From a virus: a stretch of DNA of 57,033 nt. The notes under the pieces were generated by a model. The model worked only from the letters and a program-made list of their open reading frames with translations. It was not told where the DNA came from and did no database searches. Both the position numbers and the translations under genes were made by a program. Positions 34,234 through 42,441 of this stretch are shown one piece after another (positions within the stretch are counted from its first letter, which is position 1; each line of letters opens with the position of its first letter). Location of the stretch: the IMG/VR virus record IMGVR_UViG_3300031785_000002, positions 1 through 57,033 of that record. The stretch is one strand, 5' to 3'.

Positions 34234-34617
34234 AATAATTTAAAATAATTATGGGGCTTATCGACACTATATATATGCAGAAAACCCTTTTTTGGGGGTG
34301 TCGGATTATTGACGCTTAAAATGCTTAAAAATGTTGACAAAACCTAAAACGCTCACTGAGCGCTATCAGCGGCTAACCGTGTATCATTCCAAGCAAAAAT
34401 ACCTAAAACCTCTCAGTGGGGCTTAAAACGCCATTAAACGGCATGAACAAAACAAGAACATTGCCTGTTTAACTAAAAATAGGTTAATGAGAACGAAACA
34501 GGAACAAAGTGCTGGGTGGTGGTAGCGTGTCTGGGCTGTTATATTTGTACTGGTAGTACAATTTCAAAAAGCCCGACCAAGCGATAGCGCATAGTTGCGG
34601 CACATAGGGATAGAGAG
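34234..34617. other. Non-coding gap before small terminase
   Basis: About 380 bases without a convincing gene. It holds a stem CGACAC/GTGTCG (34262/34298) around CCC/GGG, a stem CGCTC/GAGCG (about 34350), repeated CTTAAAA and CCTAAAAC stretches, and the perfect dyad at 34545. A candidate control or origin region; no iterons are clear enough to claim one. Confidence 0.4.
34545..34561. promoter_or_regulatory. TTGTAC-N5-GTACAA dyad upstream of small terminase
   Basis: Perfect TTGTAC TGGTA GTACAA, 57 bases before the terminase ATG. It is enclosed by GGGCT/AGCCC, so the site could sit in a hairpin loop. Confidence 0.55.
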
Positions 34618-35094
34618 ATGAGTAAAGATAAAGACAAACATCCACACCTGACAATAGTGTCAGATGAAGGTGACAAGTTAACGGCTAAACAGGAACACTT
34701 CTGTCAGCTAGTCGCACAAGGTCAGACACTGACTGATGCCTATAAAACGGCATATAACGTCAAGGAAGGCACAAAGCCTTCTACAGTATGGGTAAACGCC
34801 TCAAACCTAGCGACAAAGAACACTAAGGTTACAAGTAGGATAAAGGCCATTACTGAGGAAATCACCGCACGAAAGCGGACAGACGAGGACCGCCTCAGAA
34901 TATGGGTGACTGACAGGCTCAAGGAAGAGGCAGTGTCCGGCAGTGATACGTCACGGGTCTCAGCCCTCACCCAGTTGGGAAGGTCCATAGGTATGTTTTC
35001 AGATAATGTGGTGACAGATGAAAATTCAAACAGGTCAGCGTCTGAGATTGAGGCCGATTTGCAGAGGCGTTTGGCGTTGCTAATGGGCGAGTGA
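34618..35094 (+). CDS. terS: Terminase small subunit
   Basis: 158 residues. LTAKQEHFCQLVAQGQTLTDAYKTAYNV is the small-terminase HTH motif that binds packaging DNA; NASNLATKNTKVTSRIKAI follows, and the C-terminal half (LKEEAVSGSDTSRVSALTQLGRSIGMF) is the oligomerisation region. It recognises phage DNA for TerL, whose gene lies 2.6 kb downstream, separated by four minus genes, an unusual split. Confidence 0.8.
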   Translation: MSKDKDKHPHLTIVSDEGDKLTAKQEHFCQLVAQGQTLTDAYKTAYNVKEGTKPSTVWVNASNLATKNTKVTSRIKAITEEITARKRTDEDRLRIWVTDRLKEEAVSGSDTSRVSALTQLGRSIGMFSDNVVTDENSNRSASEIEADLQRRLALLMGE

Positions 35095-35110
35095 CCGCCC
35101 CCTGACGAAT

Positions 35111-35147
35111 TTGTACGAGGGTGTGACCCCACCCTACCCCCACACCC
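35111..35147. promoter_or_regulatory. Degenerate TTGTAC site plus hairpin after terS
   Basis: TTGTAC GAGG GTGTGA at 35111-35126 has only a weak right half. It overlaps a stem GGGTGTG/CACACCC (35119/35141) with a 15-base loop and no T-tract. Confidence 0.35.
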
Positions 35148-35180
35148 GTGATAGATGCCTGTGCTAGGCTCGTTATATAC

Positions 35181-35423
35181 ATGATGTTTTACACAACCGA
35201 TTACACTATGAATTACAAACCCTGCAAAGGGGAGTGCTACTACAGAGGCCCAAGGAAGCCCGAAGAGAGCCTTTGTCTAAAATGTGGTATGACGGAGCGT
35301 GAGAAGCAGGAATGGCGCTCTATGAGCCTTGAAGCGCGTCTAGCGCTGTCGTTTGAGGTCAATGATAGGATGAACTATGCGTGGATGATGTGGGAGATAA
35401 TGGAACAGCCCACAAAACACTGA
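35181..35423 (+). CDS. DUF1289-like cysteine protein
   Basis: 80 residues from ATG 35181; ATG 35208 is an alternative. Motif PCKGECYYRG, LCLKCGMTEREKQEWRSM with four spaced Cys then a helical stretch is the DUF1289-like pattern, probably metal binding. It stands alone on plus between terS and a convergent minus gene. Function unknown. Confidence 0.55.
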   Translation: MMFYTTDYTMNYKPCKGECYYRGPRKPEESLCLKCGMTEREKQEWRSMSLEARLALSFEVNDRMNYAWMMWEIMEQPTKH

Positions 35424-35439
35424 CCCCCACCCCCTTAAT

Positions 35440-35455
35440 TTGTACTAGGATACAA
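35440..35455. promoter_or_regulatory. TTGTAC-N4-ATACAA dyad between convergent genes
   Basis: TTGTAC TAGG ATACAA, preceded by AA and followed by TTT. A single right half-site GTACAAAT lies at 35513-35520, before the 35528 stop. No promoter is expected here. Confidence 0.45.
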
Positions 35456-35527
35456 TTTATCTGAAACTAGCCGGGTGTTTTTCAGGATAAGTTACCTAGG
35501 ATTCCTAACCCCGTACAAATTTTACTA

Positions 35528-36160
35528 CTATTTTTCGTAAAAGTACTCTTCTGTATCCCCTAGCCTGTACTTATTGCCAGATTCTACCTGATAATATTCG
35601 GTAGATACCTTGAAATCGGGCATTGATGGGTTCTCTGGCGTTAGGGAGTTGTCATATACCCGCATTCTGTTGTTCGGGTACAGTGCATATTGCCCGTTCT
35701 CTAGCTCTATCAGGTTAAATGACTTGTGTTCCTCTGGAATTTCGGAGGTTGAGTAGTCTATTTCGTCTGCCTGTGCGTGATAATTGTCTAACGTACAGAT
35801 ATATGTGCCGTAAAAGTTGCCCTCATCGCGTGTTCGGACCTCAAAATCCATAGAACCGATAAATTGCTTGTAAATAGACGTGACACCATAGTCCATACAG
35901 TTCCAGAATTGCAGATTGGGTAGGGACAGGTCGGGTTCTGGCGTTTTAGGCTCTGACACAAAGGCGCTAATCGGTAGTTTGTCGTACAGAGCGCCGTAAT
36001 GAGGTAGGTAAGTCTCAAAGTAAAAGGCTCTGCCGGGAATGGACTTCGCTGTTACCCAATGCCCCTCAACAAATTCACCATGTCCCTCTTGATGGTCCAT
36101 GAGATATTCTTTGCGAACATAGACTTTAGCGTTTGGAATATTGGTCAGTAGTGTTGACAT
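35528..36160 (-). CDS. Conserved marine-phage protein of unknown function
   Basis: 210 residues from ATG 36160 (weak site GGA, nine bases upstream). LLTNIPNAKVYVRKEYL, HQEGHGEFVEGHWV, SIPGRAFYFETYLP and LQFWNCMDYGVTSIYKQF are highly distinctive, and I recall similar proteins in uncultured marine phages. No catalytic motif is obvious; rich in aromatic and acidic residues. Overlaps the upstream gene by 35 bases. Confidence 0.5.
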   Translation of the reverse strand: MSTLLTNIPNAKVYVRKEYLMDHQEGHGEFVEGHWVTAKSIPGRAFYFETYLPHYGALYDKLPISAFVSEPKTPEPDLSLPNLQFWNCMDYGVTSIYKQFIGSMDFEVRTRDEGNFYGTYICTLDNYHAQADEIDYSTSEIPEEHKSFNLIELENGQYALYPNNRMRVYDNSLTPENPSMPDFKVSTEYYQVESGNKYRLGDTEEYFYEK

Positions 36161-36374
36161 TTGTAAATTCCATATCGTCTGGGTGTACACAGCTTGTTAG
36201 CTTAAATATCATGGGAACTTGTATCATTCTGAATACATCTATCGAATCTTCAATCATTTCCACAATACGAGTCTTGCATTCTTCCTCAGTATCATAAGGA
36301 CCACGATCATCACTTATGAGTATGCAGTCAGCGGGGTTTGCTATATGACAAGCTACAATGAAGGCTTTAAACAT
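36126..36374 (-). CDS. Small cysteine-containing protein
   Basis: 82 residues. FKAFIVACHIANPADCILISD then GPYDTEEECKTRIVEMIE, with paired Cys. The N-terminus is hydrophobic but weak as a signal peptide. Overlaps the downstream gene by 35 bases and abuts the upstream stop. Confidence 0.45.
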   Translation of the reverse strand: MFKAFIVACHIANPADCILISDDRGPYDTEEECKTRIVEMIEDSIDVFRMIQVPMIFKLTSCVHPDDMEFTNVNTTDQYSKR

Positions 36375-36587
36375 TCAACACATCTCCTTATCGGTACAGG
36401 AAACAGGATAGCATTGAATAGTTACATTTAGATACTTATTTCCGTTGTTTTTATCACTCACCTCTTCATAAGAAGAAAATTCGCAATGTTCATGATGATA
36501 ATCTTCTTTTAACACATCCTGTCTACTTAAAACCCATTCTGTGCCTGTGTGAGTCCACATACTTAATACAAGGGCAAACTCTTTCAT
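36375..36587 (-). CDS. Small unknown protein
   Basis: 70 residues, MKEFALVLSMWTHTG, ending CYPVSCTDKEMC with three Cys. Start overlaps the stop of the upstream gene by one base, and its end abuts the next. Probably a host-takeover small protein, by position only. Confidence 0.4.
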   Translation of the reverse strand: MKEFALVLSMWTHTGTEWVLSRQDVLKEDYHHEHCEFSSYEEVSDKNNGNKYLNVTIQCYPVSCTDKEMC

Positions 36588-36805
36588 CAGAAAAGTATCC
36601 CATGCTTTTTAATTTTGTTCAGGTCTTTCAGATGCTCAAGTCCGTGTTTGGCACATAAAGTTTTGCCGTAAGTTTTAATAAGTGCTGGTTCGCCGCATCT
36701 AGTGGTACGATTCTCTTTAGTAACAAAGGCCTCACAAACTTCCTGCATTTGAGATACATTCTTCGATGATGCACTCTTCAAGGTCGATTTGTTCTGCGTC
36801 ATCAT
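36587..36805 (-). CDS. Small Cys/His protein, first of a leftward run
   Basis: 72 residues from ATG 36805, with GGGGAGAGG upstream; an upstream extension to 36859 is rejected. VCEAFVTKENRTTRCGEPALIKTYGKTLCAKHG shows C..C..C..H, a possible zinc knuckle. First gene of the leftward run after the divergent control region. Confidence 0.45.
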   Translation of the reverse strand: MMTQNKSTLKSASSKNVSQMQEVCEAFVTKENRTTRCGEPALIKTYGKTLCAKHGLEHLKDLNKIKKHGILF

Positions 36806-36902
36806 TGCCTCTCCCCTTTTTGTCAGAAGGGTTCTGCGGCTCTGGCCTTTCCGATTCATGATGACTATATGCTGTAGGTTTTTTTTCTACAATAAAAGCC
36901 AA

Positions 36903-37044
36903 AGCCGCTTTCCCCTACCATGCTTCCAGAGTTGTCTGGTCCGGTAAAACGCCTAGCCATCTCTAAATGCCCGAAAGCGGGATGGAGTGGTCCCCATCCG
37001 AATAGGATGCGCTAGGCCAATGCACCCGTCCTAGATCAGCGGCT
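36903..37044. ncRNA. Candidate structured RNA, nested multi-branch fold
   Basis: Perfectly nested helices: outer AGCCGCT (36903)/AGCGGCT (37038); branch CCAGA/TCTGG (36926/36935, loop GTTG); branch GCCTAGC (36951)/GCTAGGC (37011), which itself encloses CCCG/CGGG (36970/36978) and CATCC/GGATG (36995/37005). No mismatch in any arm and no crossing pairs. It could be the 5' leader of the minus genes at 36805 or an independent RNA; strand unresolved. Confidence 0.5.
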
Positions 37045-37103
37045 CTATATACTGCGTGTGTCAAATGACTGCGCGGCGAGTTCCGGTCACTAGGACGTTT
37101 GCT

Positions 37104-37196
37104 AATGTACTATAGTACATATGTACTATATAGTACATACTAGTATTATATATTATATACATATCTAGTTAAAGTACATAATGTACTATATACTAA
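37104..37196 (+). repeat. AT-rich GTAC-palindrome element, copy A
   Basis: Contains full palindromes ATGTAC TATA GTACAT (37105-37120) and ATGTAC TATATA GTACAT (37121-37138), GTATTATATATTATATAC, then GTACAT A ATGTAC (37174-37186). About 85 bases match copy B (24871-24957) in inverted orientation. Located in the divergent gap before the late operon, so it is a candidate switch or origin element. Confidence 0.65.
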
Positions 37197-37289
37197 AATT
37201 TGAAGCGCAACGTCTCCCGGCGCTTCCGGTGGGGTAGAGCATCCTCCCTTGCTCCCCCACCGTCATTTTTTAGGGAGAGGGAGTTTTTT

Positions 37290-37514
37290 ATGAGAGAAGA
37301 TATAATTCGTGCCTTGATTGCTCAAGCCCATGGTAATATCCAACTGCACAAAACAAACATAAAAGTCTATCTATCCAACCCAGCGGGAATAGGAGAGCAT
37401 TCTGATATTCTTGAGGCTATTCAGGGTGAACTTGATAAGATATCAATTCACAGAGACAGAATAGAGATATTGGAAGAAATTGACGATGACCAATATAATA
37501 CAGTTTCCGGGTAA
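37290..37514 (+). CDS. Small protein at the head of the late operon
   Basis: 74 residues from ATG 37290 with GGGAG about seven bases upstream; the longer frame from 37200 is unlikely. Helical, MREDIIRALIAQAHGNIQLHKTNI, then EAIQGELDKISIHRDRIEIL. Small helical proteins of this type often precede TerL. Function unknown. Confidence 0.5.
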   Translation: MREDIIRALIAQAHGNIQLHKTNIKVYLSNPAGIGEHSDILEAIQGELDKISIHRDRIEILEEIDDDQYNTVSG

Positions 37515-37725
37515 CCCATCTATACATGAAGACCCTGATTTAGACCCAAAAGAAATGTTAGGGGTTCTTCGAGAAGAAGTAACCATGACTGAGGCTATGG
37601 TTATTGGATGGACAGACGAAGGAAATCTGTTTATGGCTACATCTCATGGCAAGGCGGCTGATATGGTGTTTCTGTTAGAGCTTGCCAAATCAGTTTTACT
37701 AAACAGATGCGTGTCTGATGAATAA
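37486..37725 (+). CDS. Small protein preceding terminase
   Basis: 79 residues from ATG 37486, with an in-frame TTG at 37480. MTNIIQFPGNPSIHED then MLGVLREEVTMTEAMVIGWTDEGNLFMATS, LLELAKSVLL. A recurrent phage small protein, with FL/AT-rich beta hairpin and a C-terminal helix. Overlaps TerL by eight bases. Function unknown. Confidence 0.5.
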   Translation: MTNIIQFPGNPSIHEDPDLDPKEMLGVLREEVTMTEAMVIGWTDEGNLFMATSHGKAADMVFLLELAKSVLLNRCVSDE

Positions 37726-39226
37726 CACTGCGTTAGTTATGAACAAGATATCTCAGTTGCCTGTGCAACAAAGGCAAGAGATTATTGGTCTATTAGAGGA
37801 ACTGGAAGAGGCAAAAGCCAAAGAGTCGTCCAGAACAGACTTCATAACCTTTGTCAAAAGAATGTGGCCCTCTTTTATTGCTGGGCGTCATCACAGCATT
37901 ATGTCTGATGCGTTTGAGCGTGTGGCAAACGGAGAGCTAAAGCGACTAATCATCAATATGCCGCCACGACATACCAAGTCAGAGTTCGCATCGTATCTGT
38001 TTCCCGCATGGTTTCTTGGCAGATATCCAGAAAAAAAGATTATTCAGACGGCACATACTGCGGAGCTTGCTGTAGGCTTTGGCCGTAAGGTAAGAAACCT
38101 AATCAATCAAGAGGACTTTCAGGAAGTGTTTCCCGGAATATCCCTTTCCGCAGACTCAAAGGCCGCTGGTCGTTGGAATACAAATAAAAAAGGAGACTAC
38201 TTTGCGATTGGTGTCGGCGGTGCAGTTACTGGTAAAGGTGCTGACGTTCTCATTATTGACGACCCACATTCGGAACAGGAAGCGGCACTGGGGGCTTACA
38301 ACCCAGATGTCTATGACAAAGTTTACGAGTGGTACACGTCAGGGCCAAGACAAAGACTCCAGCCCGGAGGAGCGATAATAATTGTTATGACCCGTTGGTC
38401 AACACGCGATTTGACAGGGCAGATAATTAAATCAGCTACACAAAGAGAGGGCGCGGACGAGTGGGAGGTAATTGAGCTTCCTGCAATCCTTCCGTCAGAA
38501 GAGCCACTATGGCCTGAGTTTTGGCCTTTGGACCAGTTACAGGCACTAAAGGCAGAATTGCCTATGTCGAAGTGGTCTGCACAGTATCAGCAAGACCCCA
38601 CAGCAGAAGAAGGAGCGTTGATTAAGCGAGAATGGTGGCAAGAATGGGAATATGATAGCCCGCCACCGTGCGAAGCAATTATACAAAGTTGGGACACAGC
38701 GTTTTTGAAAACGCAACGAGCGGACTACTCTGCCTGTACTACATGGGGTGTGTTTCATCATCCTAATGAAGATGGCGAAACAGTGCCTAATCTAATTTTG
38801 TTAGATGCTTATAAAGAAAAGCTAGAGTTTCCAGAATTAAAACGTGCCGCGTATGATAAATACTGGGAATACGAACCTGACCAAATGGTTGTAGAGAAAA
38901 AGGCCTCTGGTGCGCCTTTAATTTTTGAACTTAGGGCCATGGGCATTCCTGTTACAGAGTTTACACCATCCCGTGGACAGGATAAAATAGCAAGAGTTAA
39001 CGCCGTCAGTGACCTTTTTGCTTCTGGTGTAGTATGGTGTCCAGCCACAAGATGGGCCGAAGAAGTTATTGAGGAGTGCGCGGCGTTTCCTGCGGGAGAG
39101 AATGATGACTTGGTTGACTCTACAACACAAGCATTGCTGAGATTCCGTCAGGGTGGTTGGATTAGAAGCTCTATGGATGACTGGGATGACGAACCAACAT
39201 ACAGAAGACCAGTCGAATATTATTAA
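37718..39226 (+). CDS. terL: Terminase large subunit
   Basis: 502 residues. ATPase: Walker-A-like PPRHTKSE (82-89), Walker B VLIIDDPH (177-184), coupling motif MTRW (224-227). Nuclease: SWDTAF with D326, VVEKKASG with E393, and ENDDLVDSTTQAL with D463/D464 and D467. All catalytic elements are present. It powers DNA packaging and cuts the concatemer. It overlaps a small upstream gene by 8 bases and stands 2.6 kb after terS. Confidence 0.95.
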   Translation: MNNTALVMNKISQLPVQQRQEIIGLLEELEEAKAKESSRTDFITFVKRMWPSFIAGRHHSIMSDAFERVANGELKRLIINMPPRHTKSEFASYLFPAWFLGRYPEKKIIQTAHTAELAVGFGRKVRNLINQEDFQEVFPGISLSADSKAAGRWNTNKKGDYFAIGVGGAVTGKGADVLIIDDPHSEQEAALGAYNPDVYDKVYEWYTSGPRQRLQPGGAIIIVMTRWSTRDLTGQIIKSATQREGADEWEVIELPAILPSEEPLWPEFWPLDQLQALKAELPMSKWSAQYQQDPTAEEGALIKREWWQEWEYDSPPPCEAIIQSWDTAFLKTQRADYSACTTWGVFHHPNEDGETVPNLILLDAYKEKLEFPELKRAAYDKYWEYEPDQMVVEKKASGAPLIFELRAMGIPVTEFTPSRGQDKIARVNAVSDLFASGVVWCPATRWAEEVIEECAAFPAGENDDLVDSTTQALLRFRQGGWIRSSMDDWDDEPTYRRPVEYY

Positions 39227-39356
39227 AAGCTGTACATTGAGATATGTTTCTCATAATGAGGTGAAAAAATATCAAGAAAAGGGCTGGAGGGTAGTCTCAG
39301 ACTTTGCAGGCTCCCATCACGCTAGGTATTCTGTTATTATGCAGAAGGACGACTAA
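39186..39356 (+). CDS. Small protein overlapping the terL end
   Basis: 56 residues from ATG 39186, or 39 residues from TTG 39237 (LRYVSHNEVKKYQEKGWRVV, SHHARYSVIMQKD). The latter core resembles short conserved phage proteins of the form YVPHxxVxxYxxKGW, so it is likely real, but its start is uncertain. Function unknown. Confidence 0.5.
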   Translation: MTNQHTEDQSNIIKSCTLRYVSHNEVKKYQEKGWRVVSDFAGSHHARYSVIMQKDD

Positions 39357-39370
39357 CTCAGGAATTTATT

Positions 39371-41818
39371 ATGGCTGTAGAAAAACAAATGTTTCCTGCT
39401 GAATTAGAGATGGCAGGCACAGGTGAGATTGAGGTTGAGGTTGTAAATCCAGACGCCGTTGGCATATCCACTGAGGGCGAGTCAATGGTTATCGACTTTA
39501 CTGGCGAAATGGCTGAAGAGATTATGGGGCCAGAGCATGACGGTAACCTAGCTGAATTTATTGAAGATGCTGACCTACAATCATTAGCGTCTGAAATGGT
39601 TGATGATTTTGTAGCAGATAGGCAGTCTCGTAAAGAGTGGGCGAGGTCTTATGTTAAGGGACTGGACCTACTTGGCATGAAAATAGAGGAGCGCACACAG
39701 CCTTGGGCTGGTGCGGCTGGTGTGTTTCACCCTGTTCTGACTGAAGCAGTTGTCCGTTTTCAGGCTCAGGCCATGGGAGAAATATTCCCTGCATCTGGAC
39801 CTGTAAGAACAAAGGTTGTTGGTAAACGCGACCCAGAAAAAATGGAGCAGGCCACTCGCGTTGAAAACGAAATGAATTATCTTCTGACTGAGGAGATGAG
39901 TGAGTATCGTGATGAAACAGAGCAAATGCTGTTTCGTCTGCCTTTAGCAGGCTCTGCTTTCAAAAAAGTTTACTATGACCCAATAAATGAGCGTCCTGCG
40001 GCAATGTTTGTCCCTGCGGAAGACTTTGTTGTTTCTTATGGTGCGGCTGATTTATCCACCGCCCCTCGTTACACTCACGTTATGAAGAAGACGCCAAATG
40101 AGATTATCGAGCTTCAGGTTAATGGTTTTTACCTTGATGTTGAATTACCTGACCCAGAGCCAGACTATTCAGACATCCAAGAAAAGTATGATGAGATTGA
40201 TGGCGAAACCGCCGTTTTGGAGGACGATGACAGACACACCATCCTTGAGGTTCACGCTGACTTAAACTTGCCAGAGCCTTTCGATGACCCAGATGGCATA
40301 GCTCGTCCGTATGTTGTAACTGTTGATAAATCCAGTTTGACAATTCTGTCCATAAGGAGGAACTGGTATGAAAAAGATATTAAGAAGCGTAAAAGAGCGC
40401 ACTTTGTTCACTACCGATACTTACCGGGACTTGGATTCTACGGAACAGGCCTTATTCATCTTATTGGTGGTCTTGCTAAAAGTGCCACAAGTATTTTGCG
40501 CCAACTTATTGATGCGGGTACACTCTCTAATCTCCCCGCTGGTCTTAAAGCTCGCGGATTGCGTATTAAAGGTGACGATTCGCCTCTCATGCCGGGTGAG
40601 TTCCGTGACGTGGACGTGCCGGGGGGTGCGATTAGGGACTCGATTGCATTCCTTCCTTACAAGGAGCCATCATCAGTATTATACCAACTTCTCGGAAATA
40701 TCGTGGAAGAGGGGAGAAGGATTGGCTCCGTTGCTGATGTACAAGTTGGAAACCTCAACCCGCAAGCTCCGGTCGGAACTACGCTCGCGCTGATGGAGCG
40801 CTCTATGAAGGTAATGTCTGGTGTACAGGCCCGCCTTCACGCCGCCCTCAAAAAAGAACTAAGAATATTGGGCAAAGTAATTAAAGACTACATGGGTCCA
40901 AAATACTCATATGAATTAGATGGTGACTTTAATCGTCAGGAGGATTTCGATGATAGGGTTGATATTATCCCGGTTTCAGACCCCAATGCCGCAACCATGT
41001 CGCAAAGAGTCGTGCAATATCAAGCGGCTATGCAACTTGCTCAACAGGCTCCCAATCTTTACAACATGGGTCAGCTACATCGTCAGATGCTCGAAGTGCT
41101 TGGAATCAAAGACGCCGACCAAATCGTAAAATTGCCAGAGGATGTTGCGCCGTCTGACCCAGTTACAGAAAACATGGCTATCTTAAAACAAGAGCCTGTA
41201 AAGGCATTTAAGTATCAGGACCATGAAGCACACATTCAGGTTCACATTGCCGCCGCACAAGACCCCAAGCTACAGGAAATTGTAGGGCAGTCTCCTTTTG
41301 CTGGCGCAATACAAGCCGCTCTTTCAGCGCATATAACAGAACACGTTGCGTTTCAGTATCGCAAAGAAATCGAGAAAAATCTTGGAGTTGGTATGCCTGA
41401 TGAGGACAAGCCTCTTCCAGAAGATGTTGAGATTGAAATTTCTCGCTTGGCGGCGCAGGCGGCAGACAAACTGCTTAATAAGAATCAGGCAGAGGCCGCA
41501 CAAGAACAGGCCATGCAACAACAGCAAGACCCACTTACACAAATTCAACAGCGTGAGATTGCTCTTAAAGAGGCTGAGTTCCAGCACAAACAACAGCTTG
41601 ACATAGCCAAGCTACAAGCAGATATGGATAAGTCAAAGGCAAATGTTGCTGTTCAAGAGGAAAGAATTGAATCTGAAGAGCGGCGTGATGGCGCAAGGCT
41701 TGGTGTTGATTTAGCTAAGACTCGCTATCAGGGACAGCGCGAAGATTTAAAATACGGCATTGAGCTTGGCAAAGAGCTAACAGAGGAGATTAATGATGCT
41801 GGAAGTGATAAAGGATAA
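39371..41818 (+). CDS. Portal protein
   Basis: 815 residues. An N-terminal acidic region precedes QSRKEWARSYVKGLDLLGM, RTQPWAGAAGVFHPVLTEAVVRFQAQAMGEIFP and the RYLPGLGFYGTGLIHLIGGLAKSATSILRQLIDAGTL block typical of long P22-like portals of marine phages. The C-terminal 150 residues are a Gln/Ala/Glu coiled coil (QQQQDPLTQIQQREIALKEAEF). It forms the dodecameric DNA entry vertex. Followed by overlapping small gene at 41793. Confidence 0.85.
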   Translation: MAVEKQMFPAELEMAGTGEIEVEVVNPDAVGISTEGESMVIDFTGEMAEEIMGPEHDGNLAEFIEDADLQSLASEMVDDFVADRQSRKEWARSYVKGLDLLGMKIEERTQPWAGAAGVFHPVLTEAVVRFQAQAMGEIFPASGPVRTKVVGKRDPEKMEQATRVENEMNYLLTEEMSEYRDETEQMLFRLPLAGSAFKKVYYDPINERPAAMFVPAEDFVVSYGAADLSTAPRYTHVMKKTPNEIIELQVNGFYLDVELPDPEPDYSDIQEKYDEIDGETAVLEDDDRHTILEVHADLNLPEPFDDPDGIARPYVVTVDKSSLTILSIRRNWYEKDIKKRKRAHFVHYRYLPGLGFYGTGLIHLIGGLAKSATSILRQLIDAGTLSNLPAGLKARGLRIKGDDSPLMPGEFRDVDVPGGAIRDSIAFLPYKEPSSVLYQLLGNIVEEGRRIGSVADVQVGNLNPQAPVGTTLALMERSMKVMSGVQARLHAALKKELRILGKVIKDYMGPKYSYELDGDFNRQEDFDDRVDIIPVSDPNAATMSQRVVQYQAAMQLAQQAPNLYNMGQLHRQMLEVLGIKDADQIVKLPEDVAPSDPVTENMAILKQEPVKAFKYQDHEAHIQVHIAAAQDPKLQEIVGQSPFAGAIQAALSAHITEHVAFQYRKEIEKNLGVGMPDEDKPLPEDVEIEISRLAAQAADKLLNKNQAEAAQEQAMQQQQDPLTQIQQREIALKEAEFQHKQQLDIAKLQADMDKSKANVAVQEERIESEERRDGARLGVDLAKTRYQGQREDLKYGIELGKELTEEINDAGSDKG

Positions 41819-41972
41819 AATTCGAGTTTATATGAATGACATAGCTGACCACATGGCTGGTGGGGGATGTCAAGACCATGAAGAGTATATACGCCTTGTC
41901 GGCAAAGTTGAGGCTTTAGCCTTAATAGAGCGTGATATTCTTGATTTGGAAAAAAGACTAGAAGAGGCGTAA
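41793..41972 (+). CDS. Small head-region protein
   Basis: 59 residues from ATG 41793 or 58 from 41796; AGAGGAG lies just upstream, inside the portal 3' end. MLEVIKDKIRVYMNDIADHMAGGGCQDHEEY, then VEALALIERDILDLEKRL, a conserved helical phage miniprotein. It overlaps the portal by 26 bases. Confidence 0.6.
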   Translation: MMLEVIKDKIRVYMNDIADHMAGGGCQDHEEYIRLVGKVEALALIERDILDLEKRLEEA

Positions 41973-42072
41973 GGGTTCCGTAAAGCGATTTCTTACGCTA
42001 TATTGTTTTGTGGAGACTTTCAGGGATAACCTGCAAGGTACTGTGAACCTAAATCACTGCAAAGGAACAGAA

Positions 42073-42441
42073 ATGTATTCTGCTGAAAAAACGGTTGACG
42101 AAGATGTCGCCCGCAAGATACCAGAACCCACTGGTTACAAACTCTTAATAAAGCCACTTGAGGTTAAAGAAAAAACAGAAGCCGGTATTTATATGCCAGA
42201 CGCACTGAAGCAAGCGGAACAAACCGCATCAGTCATTGGTTTTGTGGTAAAGGCTGGGCCAGACGCATATAAGGACACAGATAAGTTCCCTAATGGCCCG
42301 TACTGTAAGGAAGGTGACTTCGTAATTTTTCGTTCGTATTCCGGCACACGGTTTAAGATTGAAAAACAGGAGTTCCGTCTGATTAATGATGACACCGTTG
42401 AGGCTGTTGTCGATGACCCAAGGGGATATACAAGAGCATGA
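42073..42441 (+). CDS. GroES-like co-chaperonin
   Basis: 122 residues from ATG 42073 with AGGA six bases upstream; a GTG extension to 42010 lacks support. PTGYKLLIKPLEVKEKTEAGIYMPD contains the GroES-type mobile loop region, followed by ASVIGFVVKAGPDAY and CKEGDFVIFRSYSGTRFKIE. In T4 and relatives a phage co-chaperonin (gp31-like) lets GroEL fold the capsid protein. Here it lies between portal and scaffold, supporting that role. Confidence 0.8.
   Translation: MYSAEKTVDEDVARKIPEPTGYKLLIKPLEVKEKTEAGIYMPDALKQAEQTASVIGFVVKAGPDAYKDTDKFPNGPYCKEGDFVIFRSYSGTRFKIEKQEFRLINDDTVEAVVDDPRGYTRA

Noticed and set aside
33930-34340. Extension of the 33747 minus reading frame by 137 residues
   Set aside because: A good ribosome site precedes ATG 33929, and the extension lacks protein character while the DNA forms many perfect hairpins.
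36903-37044. tRNA or tmRNA
   Set aside because: The folds lack a T-loop GTTCRANNC motif, a seven-base anticodon loop and a CCA-type end; no other tRNA was seen in the window.
37200-37289. Longer form of the 37290 gene
   Set aside because: The first 30 residues are Arg/Pro/Phe-rich without family character, and a clear GGGAG site precedes ATG 37290.
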